Below are positions 8,004 through 17,545 of a stretch of DNA of 64,000 nt, one piece after another. Positions within the stretch are counted from its first letter, which is position 1, and every line of letters starts with the position of its first letter. The notes under the pieces were generated by a model. The model was not told the origin of the DNA. It was given only the letters and a program-made list of their open reading frames with translations, and did not search any database. This DNA comes from Sulfopaludibacter sp963815475 (GTDB lineage: Bacteria; Acidobacteriota; Terriglobia; Bryobacterales; Bryobacteraceae): NCBI GenBank assembly GCA_963815475.1, contig CAWFHD010000003.1, positions 5,766,001-5,830,000 on the forward strand. The letters are read 5' to 3'. A program made the translations under genes and the position numbers.

Positions 8004-8798
8004 CTACCACTGCAGCGTCTTGCGGACCGCGCCGGCAAGGCGTTTGCTGACGATGAACTCCTGCCCGTTGCTCAGTGTCAGAAGCCAGCGCTGGCTGGTA
8101 ATGGGAGTCATCTTGCGCACGTGATTCACGTTGACAATAGCGCTTCGGTGCACTCGTTGAAATACGGAATCGCGCAGCCGGTCCTCAATCTGGCGGAGAG
8201 GTTGTGTGGCCATGAAGCGCTGTTTCGCGGTGACGATCCAGACAATCTCGCGGTCTGCCTGAAACGCCAGAACATCGTTCAGCTCCAGCAGATGATATTC
8301 ACTGCCGGCGCGAGCCACAATCTTGCGATTGCGCACCGCCGGCGCGGCGTCGGTGAGGCGCACGAGCGATTCCGCGGCTTCCGATTTGCTGCGCCAAAGG
8401 ATGCGCGCGCGGGCCAGCGCTTTCTCCAGGCGCTCGCGGCTCACCGGCTTTAGAAGATAATCCAGCGCGCCTGCTTCAAATGCGCGGATCGCATGCTGGT
8501 TGTAGGCGGTAACGATGATCACCACGGGAAGCGCGTCGCCGTGCAGTCGCTGAATCACCTCGAAGCCGCCCAGCCCGGGCATCTCCAGATCCAGCAGCAC
8601 CAGGTCGGGATGACGTTGTGAAATGAACTCCAGTGCGCGGTTTCCATCCTCGGCTTCGCCCACCACCTCTACGTCGGAGAAGCCCGCCAACTCGTCGCGC
8701 AGAATCTCGCGGGCAATCGGCTCGTCATCCACAATGAGCGTACGAATGGCGTCGTGGGCCCGCATGTATGCTGGGAAAACTGGCTCCTCACTGATCAT
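8004..8798 (-). CDS. LytTR-family response regulator
   Basis: 264 residues. The receiver domain spans roughly residues 17-135, with the DDE acidic pocket (TLIVDDEP), phosphoacceptor Asp in LVLLDLEMPG, the Thr in VIIVTAYNQ, and Lys in YLLKPVS. The LytTR DNA-binding domain occupies residues 160-262, with FQRVHRSAIVNVNHV typical of that fold. It is the first gene of an operon with the LytS-type kinase and is expected to bind direct-repeat DNA and activate a few genes. A second in-frame ATG at 8765 directly precedes the receiver domain and may be the true start. Confidence 0.93.
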   Translation of the reverse strand: MISEEPVFPAYMRAHDAIRTLIVDDEPIAREILRDELAGFSDVEVVGEAEDGNRALEFISQRHPDLVLLDLEMPGLGGFEVIQRLHGDALPVVIIVTAYNQHAIRAFEAGALDYLLKPVSRERLEKALARARILWRSKSEAAESLVRLTDAAPAVRNRKIVARAGSEYHLLELNDVLAFQADREIVWIVTAKQRFMATQPLRQIEDRLRDSVFQRVHRSAIVNVNHVRKMTPITSQRWLLTLSNGQEFIVSKRLAGAVRKTLQW

Positions 8799-8824
8799 CC
8801 TACACCGCGTTCAGTGGAATACCG

Positions 8825-8899
8825 CCCGCCCGCGGCCTTTCCGGCGGGCTCGCTGGTCCACTCGCCGGCAAACTTAGTTCGTTGGTAGGATAAACCAAC
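8825..8899. other. Two hairpins in the divergent LytTR/TonB receptor spacer
   Basis: The 133-bp spacer between the divergent regulator and TonB receptor genes contains an inverted repeat built on cccgcc/ggcggg near 8826-8848 and a second perfect stem GTTGGT at 8881-8886 with ACCAAC at 8894-8899. They could be operators or 5' leader structures for the receptor gene. No promoter hexamers of good quality stand out. Confidence 0.3.
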
Positions 8900-8931
8900 C
8901 CGCTCGTCAAATTGACCTAGGCCCTGCATAG

Positions 8932-11538
8932 ATGGCGCCGAATACTCACGGTATGAGGTCGTGCCTTGCTGTCACCATCAGTGTATTGTTTCTGACCCTC
9001 GCGCCCTGCGGCGCCCAATCGCTCGGCAATGCCGGGACCATCGACGGGACGGTCACCGACCCCTCGGGAGCGGCCGTTTCCGGCGCGCAGGTGACCGCTC
9101 ACAATGCGGTGACGGGCTATCGGCAGTCCGCCGTCACTGGCGCGGATGGCGCCTTCAAATTGACCAATCTGCCGCCGAACCCGTACCGCCTGGAAGTGAA
9201 GGCTGCGGGTTTCGCTATCTTCTCGCAGGACGTCCCGATCCGTAGTTCCGTGCCGGTTCAGGTAAAGGCGGTTCTCGCGCTGGCGGGGGCCAGGCAATCC
9301 GTTGATGTGGAATCCGGCGGATCGGATTTGGTGGAGATGGACCCGTCCGCTCACACGGATGCGGATCGGAACCTGCTTTCCAAACTGCCCTCGATGGATC
9401 CCGGGGCGGGACTCAGTCAGGCGATCGTCTACAGCACGGGCGGCGTGGCGGCCGATGGGAATGGCTTCTTCCATCCGTTGGGCGACCATGCGCAAGTCAG
9501 TTTCAATATCGATGGCCAGGAAATCAGCGACCAGCAGAGCAAGGTCTTTTCCACGCAGATCCCCGCCAGCGCCATTCAAGGAATGGAAATGGTGACCGGC
9601 TTTCCCGGCGCCGAATTCGGCGACAAGACCAGCCTGGTAGTCAATGTGACCACGCGCTCCGGTCTGGGAGCGAACAAGTGGTTCGGCAACATCGACGCGG
9701 ACTACGGCAATTTCGGAACTGCCGGCGGGTCCATCGGGCTCGGCTATGGCACCGCGAAATTCGGAAACTTCCTGACGGTGGAGGGAGTGCGCAGCGGCCG
9801 CTTTTTGGACACGCCCGAGTTCACGCCGTTTCACGACAAGGGGAACAACCAGAGCTTCTTCGATCGATTCGACCTGCAGCCTTCGCAGAACGACGTGGTC
9901 CATCTCAACCTGTTTGTGGCGCGCAACTGGATTCAGATTCCCAACGACTACGATCAACTGGGGCAGGACCAGCGGCAGCGCGTCTTTACGTGGAGCGTCG
10001 CGCCCGGCTATCAACACACCGTGAATCCTCACGTGCTGTGGACGGTGAATCCATATATTCGCAAGGACGAGTTCTTTTACTATGGCAGCCGAGATGTCTT
10101 CGCCGATACGCCGGCCACGCAGAATCAGCAGCGGCAGCTTCTGAATTGGGGCGTGAAGAGCGATGTGGCGATGACCTACGGCCGGCACAATATCAAGGTT
10201 GGGATCGACACCAAGCAGACTCGGCTGCTGGAGAATTTTGCCTTCGGCATCACCGACCCCACATTCAACCCCGTGTGCGTGGACCAGGGCGGCAATGCCG
10301 CCGGGCCGGTAACAATCCTCAACCCGGATGCGTGCGGAAGCATCAATCTGTTTCCCAATCCGAACTTTTCAGCCGGCCTGCTGCCCTACGATTTGACGCG
10401 CGGCGGGAGCCCCTTCGCCTTTCATGGGACCGGCAACATCACGCAAGGCGCGGTCTACGGGCAGGACGCGATCACCGCTGGGAAGTTTCTGTTCACCATC
10501 GGATTCCGATACGACCATTACGCCGGTCTGACTTCGAATAACGGCGCGGAACCGCGGCTGGGCATCGCGTACAACATCAAAAAGACGGGCACGGTTCTCC
10601 GCGTCTCGTATGCCCGCACCATGGAAACGCCGTTCAACGAGAACCTTCTGCTATCGAGCGATACCGGCAAGGGCGGGCTCAACGAAAACGTCTTCGGAGC
10701 CAGTGCCGTGCCTATCGAACCCGGCCGGCGCAATCAGTTCAACGCAGGATTCCAGCAGGCCATCGGCAAACACCTGCTGGTGGACGCCGACTACTTCTGG
10801 AAGTACACGCACGGCGCGTTCGATTTCAGCACGCTGCTGAACACCACCATCACCTTCCCAATCTCGTGGCACAATTCCAAGCTCGACGGCGTCACCGGCC
10901 GCGTCAGCACCACGAACATGAAAGGCTTCCAGGCTTACTGGACCTTCGGCCACACGCGGGCGCGCTACTACCCGCCGGAAGTGGGCGGCCTGGTAGAGCA
11001 GGGCGCGGCCATCGGCGACGGGGTGTTCCGCATCGACCACGACCAGGCGTTCCAATCCACAGCAGTCTTCCGGTACCAGCACAAAAACAATGAGTGGGTG
11101 CTGCTGACGTGGCGCTTTGACAGCGGCCTGGTGGTAAGCGGCGTTCCCGATACCGACGCGGCGCTCTTGCTGACACCGAACCAGCAGGCTACCATCGGCC
11201 TGTCCTGCGGCAGTCTGGTGGCTACCTACACGAATGGCGGACTGACGCCGGCCCAGTGCGCGGGCCAGACTGTGAATTCGAAATTGATCCAACTGCCCAC
11301 GCCCGCCGCTTCCAATCCCGATCACAATCCGGCGCGTGTGGATCCCCGGAACGTCTTCAATTTCGGGGTCGGCACGGACAACCTCTTCCACACAGAGAAG
11401 CGGGAGAAGATCACGGCATCGTTCAACATCGACAATCTCACCAATCAAGCCGCGCTGTATAACTTCCTGTCGACCTTCAGTGGCACGCATTTCCTGCAGC
11501 CGCGGACCATGATGGTGAAGGTGGGGCTGGTATTTTAA
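8932..11538 (+). CDS. Oar-like TonB-dependent outer-membrane receptor
   Basis: 868 residues. A signal peptide (residues about 8-30, ending APCGAQS) precedes a carboxypeptidase-regulatory-like domain (GTIDGTVTDPSGAAVSGAQV, roughly 36-120), a plug region with NIDGQEISDQQS and GMEMVTGFPGAEFGDKTS, and a long beta-barrel ending in an aromatic residue (KVGLVF), the outer-membrane insertion signal. Acidobacteria encode many such receptors for import or surface binding of large substrates. No TonB box or ligand can be named. It is followed 57 bp on by a TIGR03435 gene. An internal ATG at 8953 (MRSCLAV) gives a more standard signal peptide start. Confidence 0.92.
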   Translation: MAPNTHGMRSCLAVTISVLFLTLAPCGAQSLGNAGTIDGTVTDPSGAAVSGAQVTAHNAVTGYRQSAVTGADGAFKLTNLPPNPYRLEVKAAGFAIFSQDVPIRSSVPVQVKAVLALAGARQSVDVESGGSDLVEMDPSAHTDADRNLLSKLPSMDPGAGLSQAIVYSTGGVAADGNGFFHPLGDHAQVSFNIDGQEISDQQSKVFSTQIPASAIQGMEMVTGFPGAEFGDKTSLVVNVTTRSGLGANKWFGNIDADYGNFGTAGGSIGLGYGTAKFGNFLTVEGVRSGRFLDTPEFTPFHDKGNNQSFFDRFDLQPSQNDVVHLNLFVARNWIQIPNDYDQLGQDQRQRVFTWSVAPGYQHTVNPHVLWTVNPYIRKDEFFYYGSRDVFADTPATQNQQRQLLNWGVKSDVAMTYGRHNIKVGIDTKQTRLLENFAFGITDPTFNPVCVDQGGNAAGPVTILNPDACGSINLFPNPNFSAGLLPYDLTRGGSPFAFHGTGNITQGAVYGQDAITAGKFLFTIGFRYDHYAGLTSNNGAEPRLGIAYNIKKTGTVLRVSYARTMETPFNENLLLSSDTGKGGLNENVFGASAVPIEPGRRNQFNAGFQQAIGKHLLVDADYFWKYTHGAFDFSTLLNTTITFPISWHNSKLDGVTGRVSTTNMKGFQAYWTFGHTRARYYPPEVGGLVEQGAAIGDGVFRIDHDQAFQSTAVFRYQHKNNEWVLLTWRFDSGLVVSGVPDTDAALLLTPNQQATIGLSCGSLVATYTNGGLTPAQCAGQTVNSKLIQLPTPAASNPDHNPARVDPRNVFNFGVGTDNLFHTEKREKITASFNIDNLTNQAALYNFLSTFSGTHFLQPRTMMVKVGLVF

Positions 11539-11595
11539 GCAGTCACTGCGGTTCCCCGGGCGGTATCCTTTTAGGTAGTTTCCCGGGAGGGTCGT

Positions 11596-12432
11596 ATGAC
11601 ATCGATGATAGCCCAGTTAACTGGCGTGGGTGGACTCCTACTCTGTCTGGTCGCGCCGAGACTGGCAAGCGCTCAACCTGCGCCTGACGTGCCGCCGCTC
11701 ATGTTCGAAATCGCATCGGTTAAGGTTGACCTACCCGGAGTCGGCGGCGTCCAGGGTGGGTGTCGCGGCATTGATTTGCCTTACAGTGGCAAGCATCAGG
11801 AGTCAGCGCCGCCGCTCGGTCGTTGCGTGATTACCGGCGCGCGCCTCAGTCACTTGATCGGCATCGCATTTGGCGTCTCCATGCAGAATCTGAATACCGG
11901 ACCGGACTGGATTCAGCGTGGCGATTTGCGGTTCGACGTTCAAGCCAAAGCGGAGAATCCGGCCAAAACTACACAAAAGCAACTCCTCACCATGCTGCAA
12001 AACATGCTGGTGGAGCGCTTTCAATTGAAATTCCACTACGTAAAAACCGATATATCCGGGTTCGCCTTAACCGTGGCGAAGAACGGACCGAAGCTGGAGA
12101 AATCCACTAGCGACGACGAGTCGCTGTCCTTTGTCGGGCCAAAGGGTGAAGCACAACTCAAGCCGGCACAAGGACGGCCTACCTCGATGCGAGCCCGCAA
12201 GTACACCATCCCAATGTTAGTGAATTTGCTGTCGGCGTTCGGGTCCTCCGGCCCCGGAGTCGACAAGACCGAACTCACAGGCGAGTACGATTTCACGCTT
12301 TCCTGGGATGATGAAGCCGGTCCCTCGCTGGTCACGGCGTTACGTCAGCAGCTTGGGCTACAAATGAAGCCTGAGAAGGTCCCGGTATCTACGTTCGTGG
12401 TTGACTCGGCGCAAAAACCGACCGCGAATTGA
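11596..12432 (+). CDS. TIGR03435-type Solibacter exported protein
   Basis: 278 residues with a signal peptide (LLLCLVAPRLASAQ). The family landmarks are all present: FEIASVKVD near residue 38, LLTMLQNMLVERFQLKFH near 135, GFALTVAKNGPKLE near 157, TELTGEYDFTLSW near 230, and the terminal LRQQLGLQMKPEKVPVSTF followed by a PTAN tail. This family is expanded in Acidobacteria; its function is unknown. GGGAGG at 11585-11590 is a good ribosome binding site for the ATG. It follows the TonB receptor and shares its orientation; the end of the opposing gene lies only two bases beyond its stop. Confidence 0.9.
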   Translation: MTSMIAQLTGVGGLLLCLVAPRLASAQPAPDVPPLMFEIASVKVDLPGVGGVQGGCRGIDLPYSGKHQESAPPLGRCVITGARLSHLIGIAFGVSMQNLNTGPDWIQRGDLRFDVQAKAENPAKTTQKQLLTMLQNMLVERFQLKFHYVKTDISGFALTVAKNGPKLEKSTSDDESLSFVGPKGEAQLKPAQGRPTSMRARKYTIPMLVNLLSAFGSSGPGVDKTELTGEYDFTLSWDDEAGPSLVTALRQQLGLQMKPEKVPVSTFVVDSAQKPTAN

Positions 12433-12434
12433 GC

Positions 12435-13097
12435 TTACGCGTCGCCGCACCGATGCGTTTCCACGTGCGCCATCCACGCATACTTCGCGTAGTCTTTTCT
12501 CAGTTGGGCCATGTGGAGCAATTCTTCGAAGCGTGCGAAATCGGAATCTCCGCTGACCACCGCAAGCGTCTGCTCCTCCTGAATTTCATTAAGCTCGCGA
12601 ATGGCCGCCAGCAGGTAGTCCAGTAGTCGGTGTTTCTCTTCGCAGAAGCCAAGGTTCGGCGCAGCGTGGGACGAACTGACTTCGGGAGCGGTGGCCGCGG
12701 CAGTACGCAGGCAGTCTCCCTTATCGCTTTGGGGCGGCGCCGCGGCGGCCAGGGTGAAAGCTCCCTCAACGCTCGGAAGAATCTTGCCAAACGGGGCAGT
12801 CGGTTCCGAAACTGGATTGTGCCCGGTTTGCAATTCGTGGTCCTCAATCTCGGTGCGAATATAGCGGATACCGGTCTCGGTGCGGGTCATCTCATCGGAA
12901 AGCGCGTCGAAATTGGCCAGGTCACTGATCCCGATGGCTGCAGTCAGTTTTCCGTTCAAGCGGTGCCGACGTTCCAAGCCGAATCGCAGGCCTTTCCAGA
13001 GTCGAACGCATTCGGGGCAAGGCATCTTTCGGATAATAACCTCATTGAGGCAAACCGGACCATTGTCGAATTTTAGACAGTGTGCGAACCGTAACAA
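12435..13097 (-). CDS. Hypothetical protein with CxxC N-terminus and helical C-terminus
   Basis: Up to 220 residues, with no function recognised. Near the N-terminus MPCPECVRLW provides a CxxC pair that may bind zinc or act in redox, the middle (about residues 105-150) is Pro/Ala-rich and low in structure, and the C-terminal 70 residues form a charged helical hairpin (CEEKHRLLDYLLAAIREL, then a second helix ending HVETHRCG). Short acidobacterial proteins of this helical layout ending in an HxxxHxC-like tail are familiar to me but uncharacterised. The likely start is the ATG at MPCPEC (about 13022), making about 195 residues. The end of the gene abuts the TIGR03435 stop. Confidence 0.55.
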   Translation of the reverse strand: MLRFAHCLKFDNGPVCLNEVIIRKMPCPECVRLWKGLRFGLERRHRLNGKLTAAIGISDLANFDALSDEMTRTETGIRYIRTEIEDHELQTGHNPVSEPTAPFGKILPSVEGAFTLAAAAPPQSDKGDCLRTAAATAPEVSSSHAAPNLGFCEEKHRLLDYLLAAIRELNEIQEEQTLAVVSGDSDFARFEELLHMAQLRKDYAKYAWMAHVETHRCGDA

Positions 13098-13239
13098 ATC
13101 TGTAGCGCGGAATTCATTGCGAAAAGCACATCGCTATAGTAGCCTTGGGCGATAAGGCCCAACCCGTTGATGGCACATCCTCACCGAACCCGGAGGGCCA
13201 TGTTGGTTCTGCAGGCAGAGGAAGAACGAGAGAAGGAGA

Positions 13240-14189
13240 ATGCGCGATGATTCCACGCCGATCGCACACCGGTGGCAGTCCACTCTCTTCGCTGTCGCGG
13301 CGGCTCTTGCGCTGCCCATCGCCATCGGCATGATGAACGCGCCTTTATACACGCCCAATCGGACGGCCGGAAGGGACTCACGTTCGACGCTGCATCGGTG
13401 AAGCCAACTACTATGCCGGATGGAGTCTTCCTCGGCGAGAACGGCCAGCGCGGGGTTAACAAAGGCTCGGGAACGCAGGTGCCGCGCAACACCGGTGGCC
13501 CCGGCTCCGAAGACCCGGGCCGAATTCACTATGGGTTGATCAGCCTCAAAGAACTCTTGAAGCAGGGCTGGGATTCGTATTACGAAATCGAAGGTCCGGG
13601 TTGGCTCGGGAGCCAGGTGGTCACTGTCGACGCCACCATGCCGCCGGCAACCACTAAGGAACAGTTTCACGAAATGCTCCGCAACCTCGTCACGGAGAGG
13701 TTTGGACTGAAGTATCATGCCGGGACGAAGGACGTGGCCGGCTATGCTCTGATGGTGGCCAAAAACGGTCCGAAGATGAAGGCGTCGGCGGACCAGGACG
13801 ATGCCGGGTTTGCGCGTCCCCAGCCGCCAACCCGCAGCGGGCCGGATGGTTTTCCAGTCCTTCCTCCCAGCCCGGGCAAACTGATGGTGAGTTTCGGCAA
13901 AGGCGACCGCGACCGTGATATTGGCCAACAGGTGACGATGAAGGACTTGGCCAAGACCCTGCAGCAGAAGTTGAAAACCATCGTAACGGACGAGACTGGG
14001 CTCCCTGCAAAATACGACTACGTCCTCACCTACGCAACGGAAGGTGGTCCGCCCTCGCAGTCGTTGGAACCGCTGCCGGATATTTTCGGAGCACTGCAAT
14101 CGCAGCTGGGCCTGAAGCTGGAAAAAAAGAGCGTGCCGGTGCAGGTGTTCGTAGTCGACCACATGGAGAAGACACCCTCGGGAAATTGA
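13240..14189 (+). CDS. TIGR03435-type protein, apparently frameshifted near its N-terminus
   Basis: The main frame runs uninterrupted to 14189 and carries the family motifs LTFDAASVKP, LRNLVTERFGLKYH, GYALMVAKNGPKMK, DETGLPAKYDYVLTY and the terminal LGLKLEKKSVPVQVFVVDH. In that frame the sequence before LTFDAASVKP is not a signal peptide. A second frame beginning at ATG 13240 encodes a convincing one (QSTLFAVAAALALPIAIGM) up to about 13336, after which the main frame must take over. A one-base loss or two-base gain near 13335-13350 would explain this. If the sequence is right, the gene would be untranslated or unexported. AAGGAG at 13233-13238 is the ribosome binding site region. This is the second family member within 2 kb. 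Confidence 0.75.
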
Positions 14190-14261
14190 CCACTGCCGGG
14201 TCCGTGCGTTTTCGCCCGCCACCGAAAGGGTCGCGCCGTCTCGCATGGTATTTTGGAGTCG

Positions 14262-15782
14262 ATGCCCGACCAGAATCCGTTTCAGGATCCACTGCGATTT
14301 GAGCGGCGCGTGCCGGAATGTGCCATCGTCATTTTCGGCGCTAACGGGGACCTCACCAAACGCAAATTAATGCCGGCCCTTTACCGCCTGGCATACGACC
14401 GTCGCCTGGGCGCGGGCTTCGCCGTGGTGGGCACGTCGCGCACGGCGATGTCCGACGAGGAATTCCGCGCGCACATGCTGGAGGCCGTCAAAGAGTTCTC
14501 CGAAGACACAACCTTCGATGAGGACGTGTGGCGCGCATTTGCCGCCGGCCTCTTCTACATTGCCGGCGATATCGGCGATGCCGAACTGTATCGCAAACTC
14601 GGCGAGCGTCTGAAGCAGATCGAAGAGACGCGCCACACCGGCGGCAACATTCTCTTTTACCTGTCTACGCAGCCCAGCCAGTATGCGCGCGCGGCACAGG
14701 GAATCGGCGCCGCCGGCCTCGGTAAGGGAAACGGTTGGCGGCGGCTGATCGTGGAGAAACCTTTCGGCCACGATCTGGAAAGCGCCCGCGAACTGAGCGA
14801 CCGTCTGCACGAAGTCTTCAACGAATCCGAGGTCTATCGTATCGATCACTACCTCGGCAAAGAGACGGTGCAAAACATTTTGGCCTTCCGCTTCGGCAAC
14901 GGTATCTTTGAGCCGCTGTGGAATCGGCGCTACATCGAACACGTGCAGATCACGGCGGCCGAATCCATCGGAGTGGAAGGGCGCGGCAAATTCTACCAGG
15001 AAGTCGGGGCACTCGCCGACATGATTCAGAATCACCTGCTGCAGGTGATGGCCACCATCGCCATGGAGCCCAGCGCCAGTTTCCAGGCGACTTCAGTGCG
15101 CGATGAACGCTCGAAGCTGCTGCGCTCCATCCGCCCGATGACGCCCGCAGAGATCCTGCAGAATACGGTGCCCGGGCAATACGGCCCCGCGCAGGTGGGC
15201 GGCCAATCCATCCCGGGATTCCGCGAGGAGCAGGGCGTCGACCCGAAAGCGCAGACCGATACCTATGTGGCGGCCACCTTCTTTGTCGAGAACTGGCGAT
15301 GGGCGGGCGTGCCGTTCTACGTGCGCACCGGCAAGCGTCTGCCCAAACGAGTCACGGAAATCGCCATCCAGTTCAAACCCGCGCCGCTGGCCATTTTCTC
15401 GGAAGACGATGACGACCGTTCGCCGAACCTGCTGATCGTGCGCATCCAACCCGAAGAGGGCATCTCGCTGAAGTTCCTCTCCAAGCGGCCCGGTTCCGGC
15501 ATGAACCTGCGGCCCGTGTCGATGGATTTCAATTACGGGTCGAGTTTCGGAGAACGGTCGCCCTCCGCTTACGAGACGCTGCTGCTCGACGCCATCATAG
15601 GCGATGCCACGCTGTACACGCGGCAGGACATGGTGGAGGCGAGTTGGGCCGTGGTGGAGCCCATCCAGAAGGTGTGGCGCGGCACCAAGTTCGATTTCCC
15701 GAATTATCCCGCGGGCACCTGGGGCCCGAAACAGTCCGACGAGATGCTGGCGCGGCGCGGCCACGTATGGAGGAAACCGTAA
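14262..15782 (+). CDS. zwf: Glucose-6-phosphate 1-dehydrogenase
   Basis: About 506 residues, the usual length. The enzyme oxidises glucose 6-phosphate to 6-phosphogluconolactone with NAD(P)+ in the cytoplasm, the first step of the oxidative pentose phosphate route. The Rossmann motif GANGDLTKRKLMPAL is at about residues 24-38, EKPFGHD near 166, and the active-site RIDHYLGKE near 193. The ATG at 14262 has GGAG four bases upstream; an in-frame TTG nine bases earlier is less likely. The stop codon overlaps the start of opcA (TAATG), and pgl follows, forming a translationally coupled operon that covers the first two enzymatic steps plus an assembly or activation factor. Confidence 0.97.
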   Translation: MPDQNPFQDPLRFERRVPECAIVIFGANGDLTKRKLMPALYRLAYDRRLGAGFAVVGTSRTAMSDEEFRAHMLEAVKEFSEDTTFDEDVWRAFAAGLFYIAGDIGDAELYRKLGERLKQIEETRHTGGNILFYLSTQPSQYARAAQGIGAAGLGKGNGWRRLIVEKPFGHDLESARELSDRLHEVFNESEVYRIDHYLGKETVQNILAFRFGNGIFEPLWNRRYIEHVQITAAESIGVEGRGKFYQEVGALADMIQNHLLQVMATIAMEPSASFQATSVRDERSKLLRSIRPMTPAEILQNTVPGQYGPAQVGGQSIPGFREEQGVDPKAQTDTYVAATFFVENWRWAGVPFYVRTGKRLPKRVTEIAIQFKPAPLAIFSEDDDDRSPNLLIVRIQPEEGISLKFLSKRPGSGMNLRPVSMDFNYGSSFGERSPSAYETLLLDAIIGDATLYTRQDMVEASWAVVEPIQKVWRGTKFDFPNYPAGTWGPKQSDEMLARRGHVWRKP

Positions 15783-16759
15783 TGGGCACAGTATTGCCGG
15801 CCGATCGGATTCTGCGCGAGTTGGCGGGTCTGTGGGCGCAGCAGGGCAAGCAGGCGCAGACGGAAGAGGGCGCGGGCGTGCTGCGCGCCTGCACCATGAC
15901 GCTGGTGGTGCTTGCCGATGACAGCGAGGATACGGCCAGCCTCGGCGAGACCATCGCCGCGCTGATGCCGGAGCATCCGGCGCGCGCCATCGTCATCCGG
16001 CTCACCGGTGGCTCGGAGAACGCTTTGGAACAGCGCGTCTACGCGCAGTGCTGGAAGCCGTTCGGCCAACGTCGCCAGATCTGCTGCGAGCAGATCGAAA
16101 TCAAAGCGTCGGATGCGGCACTGGCCGGCCTGCCATTGGTAGTGCTGCCGCTGGTGGCGGCGGACCTGCCGGTGATTGTCTGGTGTCGATGCGGCCGCTT
16201 GCTGGGGATGGACGAATTCGCGTCCATCTCGGGCATGGCTCGCAAAGTAGTGGTGGACAGCGCCACGATGGGGAAGAATGGCCTGCGCCGCATCGCCGAT
16301 CTGCTCAAGCGTGGACTGTTGGCCGCCGACCTTTCCTGGACGCGCTTGACGCGCTGGCGGGAAATGCTGGCGCAGGTGTTTGAGAACCGCGAGAATCTCG
16401 CGAAACTGAGCGCGGTGCGGAGAGTGTCGGTCAACTTCGAGGGGTTCGGCGAGGCGATGAACTGGTACATGGGCGCATGGGTGCTCGATTCGCTGAGTGC
16501 CGCCGGTGTGCGCGCCGAGCTCGCGGTGGGGGTCGGTGAAGCGCCCATGGCGCTGGAAGGCGAAGGTTTGCGTTTGGAGATGTCGCGCCAGGATGGCCGC
16601 ATGCAGATCTCCCTGAACGGACTTTCGCACTGCGCCAGTTTGTCGCAACCGACCGACTATTTGCTCATGCGCGAGGAACTCGGCATCATGCGCCGCGACG
16701 TGGTTTTTGAGCGGACGGTGGCGTCCGCCATCCAGCTTGCCTATCCTAAAGGCAAATGA
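15782..16759 (+). CDS. opcA: OpcA-like glucose-6-phosphate dehydrogenase assembly protein
   Basis: 325 residues, starting on the last base of the zwf stop. OpcA is known mainly from cyanobacteria and actinobacteria, where it promotes oligomerisation or redox activation of glucose-6-phosphate dehydrogenase. The sequence has the family layout: an N-terminal alpha/beta part with LVVLADD and ARAIVIRL strands, LPLVAADLPVIVWCRCG near residue 135, and a C-terminal part with NWYMGAWVLDSL and a beta-rich tail. The tight position between zwf and pgl is the strongest support. Three cysteines (QICCEQ and WCRCG) could matter for redox control; this is inference. Confidence 0.85.
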   Translation: MGTVLPADRILRELAGLWAQQGKQAQTEEGAGVLRACTMTLVVLADDSEDTASLGETIAALMPEHPARAIVIRLTGGSENALEQRVYAQCWKPFGQRRQICCEQIEIKASDAALAGLPLVVLPLVAADLPVIVWCRCGRLLGMDEFASISGMARKVVVDSATMGKNGLRRIADLLKRGLLAADLSWTRLTRWREMLAQVFENRENLAKLSAVRRVSVNFEGFGEAMNWYMGAWVLDSLSAAGVRAELAVGVGEAPMALEGEGLRLEMSRQDGRMQISLNGLSHCASLSQPTDYLLMREELGIMRRDVVFERTVASAIQLAYPKGK

Positions 16760-17481
16760 GCGTACGCTGGCACACCTACCCGGATCCGGCCGCGGCGGCG
16801 GACGCGTGCTGCCATCATGTGATCGGACGCCTGGAGGAAGCTCTCTCCGGTCAGGAGTTCGCTACTTTCGCCGTTTCGGGCGGGTCCACTCCTAAACTAC
16901 TATTTCAACGCTTGGCCGATTCCCCATTCCGCTGGGACCGCGTCCATCTGTTTTGGGTGGACGAACGCTGCGTGCCGCCCACCGATGACGCCAGCAATTA
17001 CAAACTCGTCAACGACTACTTGATTCATCCGGCGCACATTCCGCAGCGGCAGGTGCATCGTATCTATGGCGAGATGGCGCCGAAGGCGGCGGCCGCGCGC
17101 TACGCCGACGAGATCCGCGATTTCTTCGGGTTGGAAGAAGGCCAGATGCCGCCCTTCGACGTGGTGCATCGAGGCATGGGGCCGGACGCGCACAGTGCAA
17201 GCCTGTTTCCCGGCGATCCGTTGATCGACGATCGCGAGGGCACTGCCGCGGCCACCTTCGTGGAGAAAGTCAATTCCTGGCGCGTGACGTTGTTGCCGGG
17301 AGCCCTGCTGGCAGCCAAACACACGGTTTTCCTGGTAGCAGGCGCGGACAAAGAAGAAGCCGTCCGAGCGGTCTTCGAAGAAGAGTACGACCCCAGGAAA
17401 TATCCAGCCCAAATTGCATCGCACCACGGCAGGGGCGTGACCTGGTTCCTCGACGAAGCCGCAGCCGGCCTGTTGGATTGA
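16756..17481 (+). CDS. pgl: 6-phosphogluconolactonase
   Basis: 241 residues, the normal size for the NagB/RpiA-like lactonase fold. It hydrolyses 6-phosphogluconolactone made by Zwf. Landmarks are AVSGGSTPKLLF near residue 39, HLFWVDERCVP near 65 and SNYKL near 77. The catalytic-region motif reads GMGPDAHSASLFPG (about 137-150), where most family members have DGH; the Gly to Ala change is noted but the His is kept. The start codon overlaps the opcA stop as ATGA. The last gene of the zwf-opcA-pgl operon. Confidence 0.93.
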   Translation: MSVRWHTYPDPAAAADACCHHVIGRLEEALSGQEFATFAVSGGSTPKLLFQRLADSPFRWDRVHLFWVDERCVPPTDDASNYKLVNDYLIHPAHIPQRQVHRIYGEMAPKAAAARYADEIRDFFGLEEGQMPPFDVVHRGMGPDAHSASLFPGDPLIDDREGTAAATFVEKVNSWRVTLLPGALLAAKHTVFLVAGADKEEAVRAVFEEEYDPRKYPAQIASHHGRGVTWFLDEAAAGLLD

Positions 17482-17545
17482 AGGCCGCGCCGCTCTAACC
17501 TCGCTAATAGGCTTAGCCTGATGCCGGTGTTGGGTGGCGCAGGCC

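Noticed and set aside
8917..10188. A 423-codon minus-strand frame
   Set aside because: It lies wholly antisense to the first TonB receptor, which has clear domains; the frame's His/Val/Arg pattern is that of a shadow frame.
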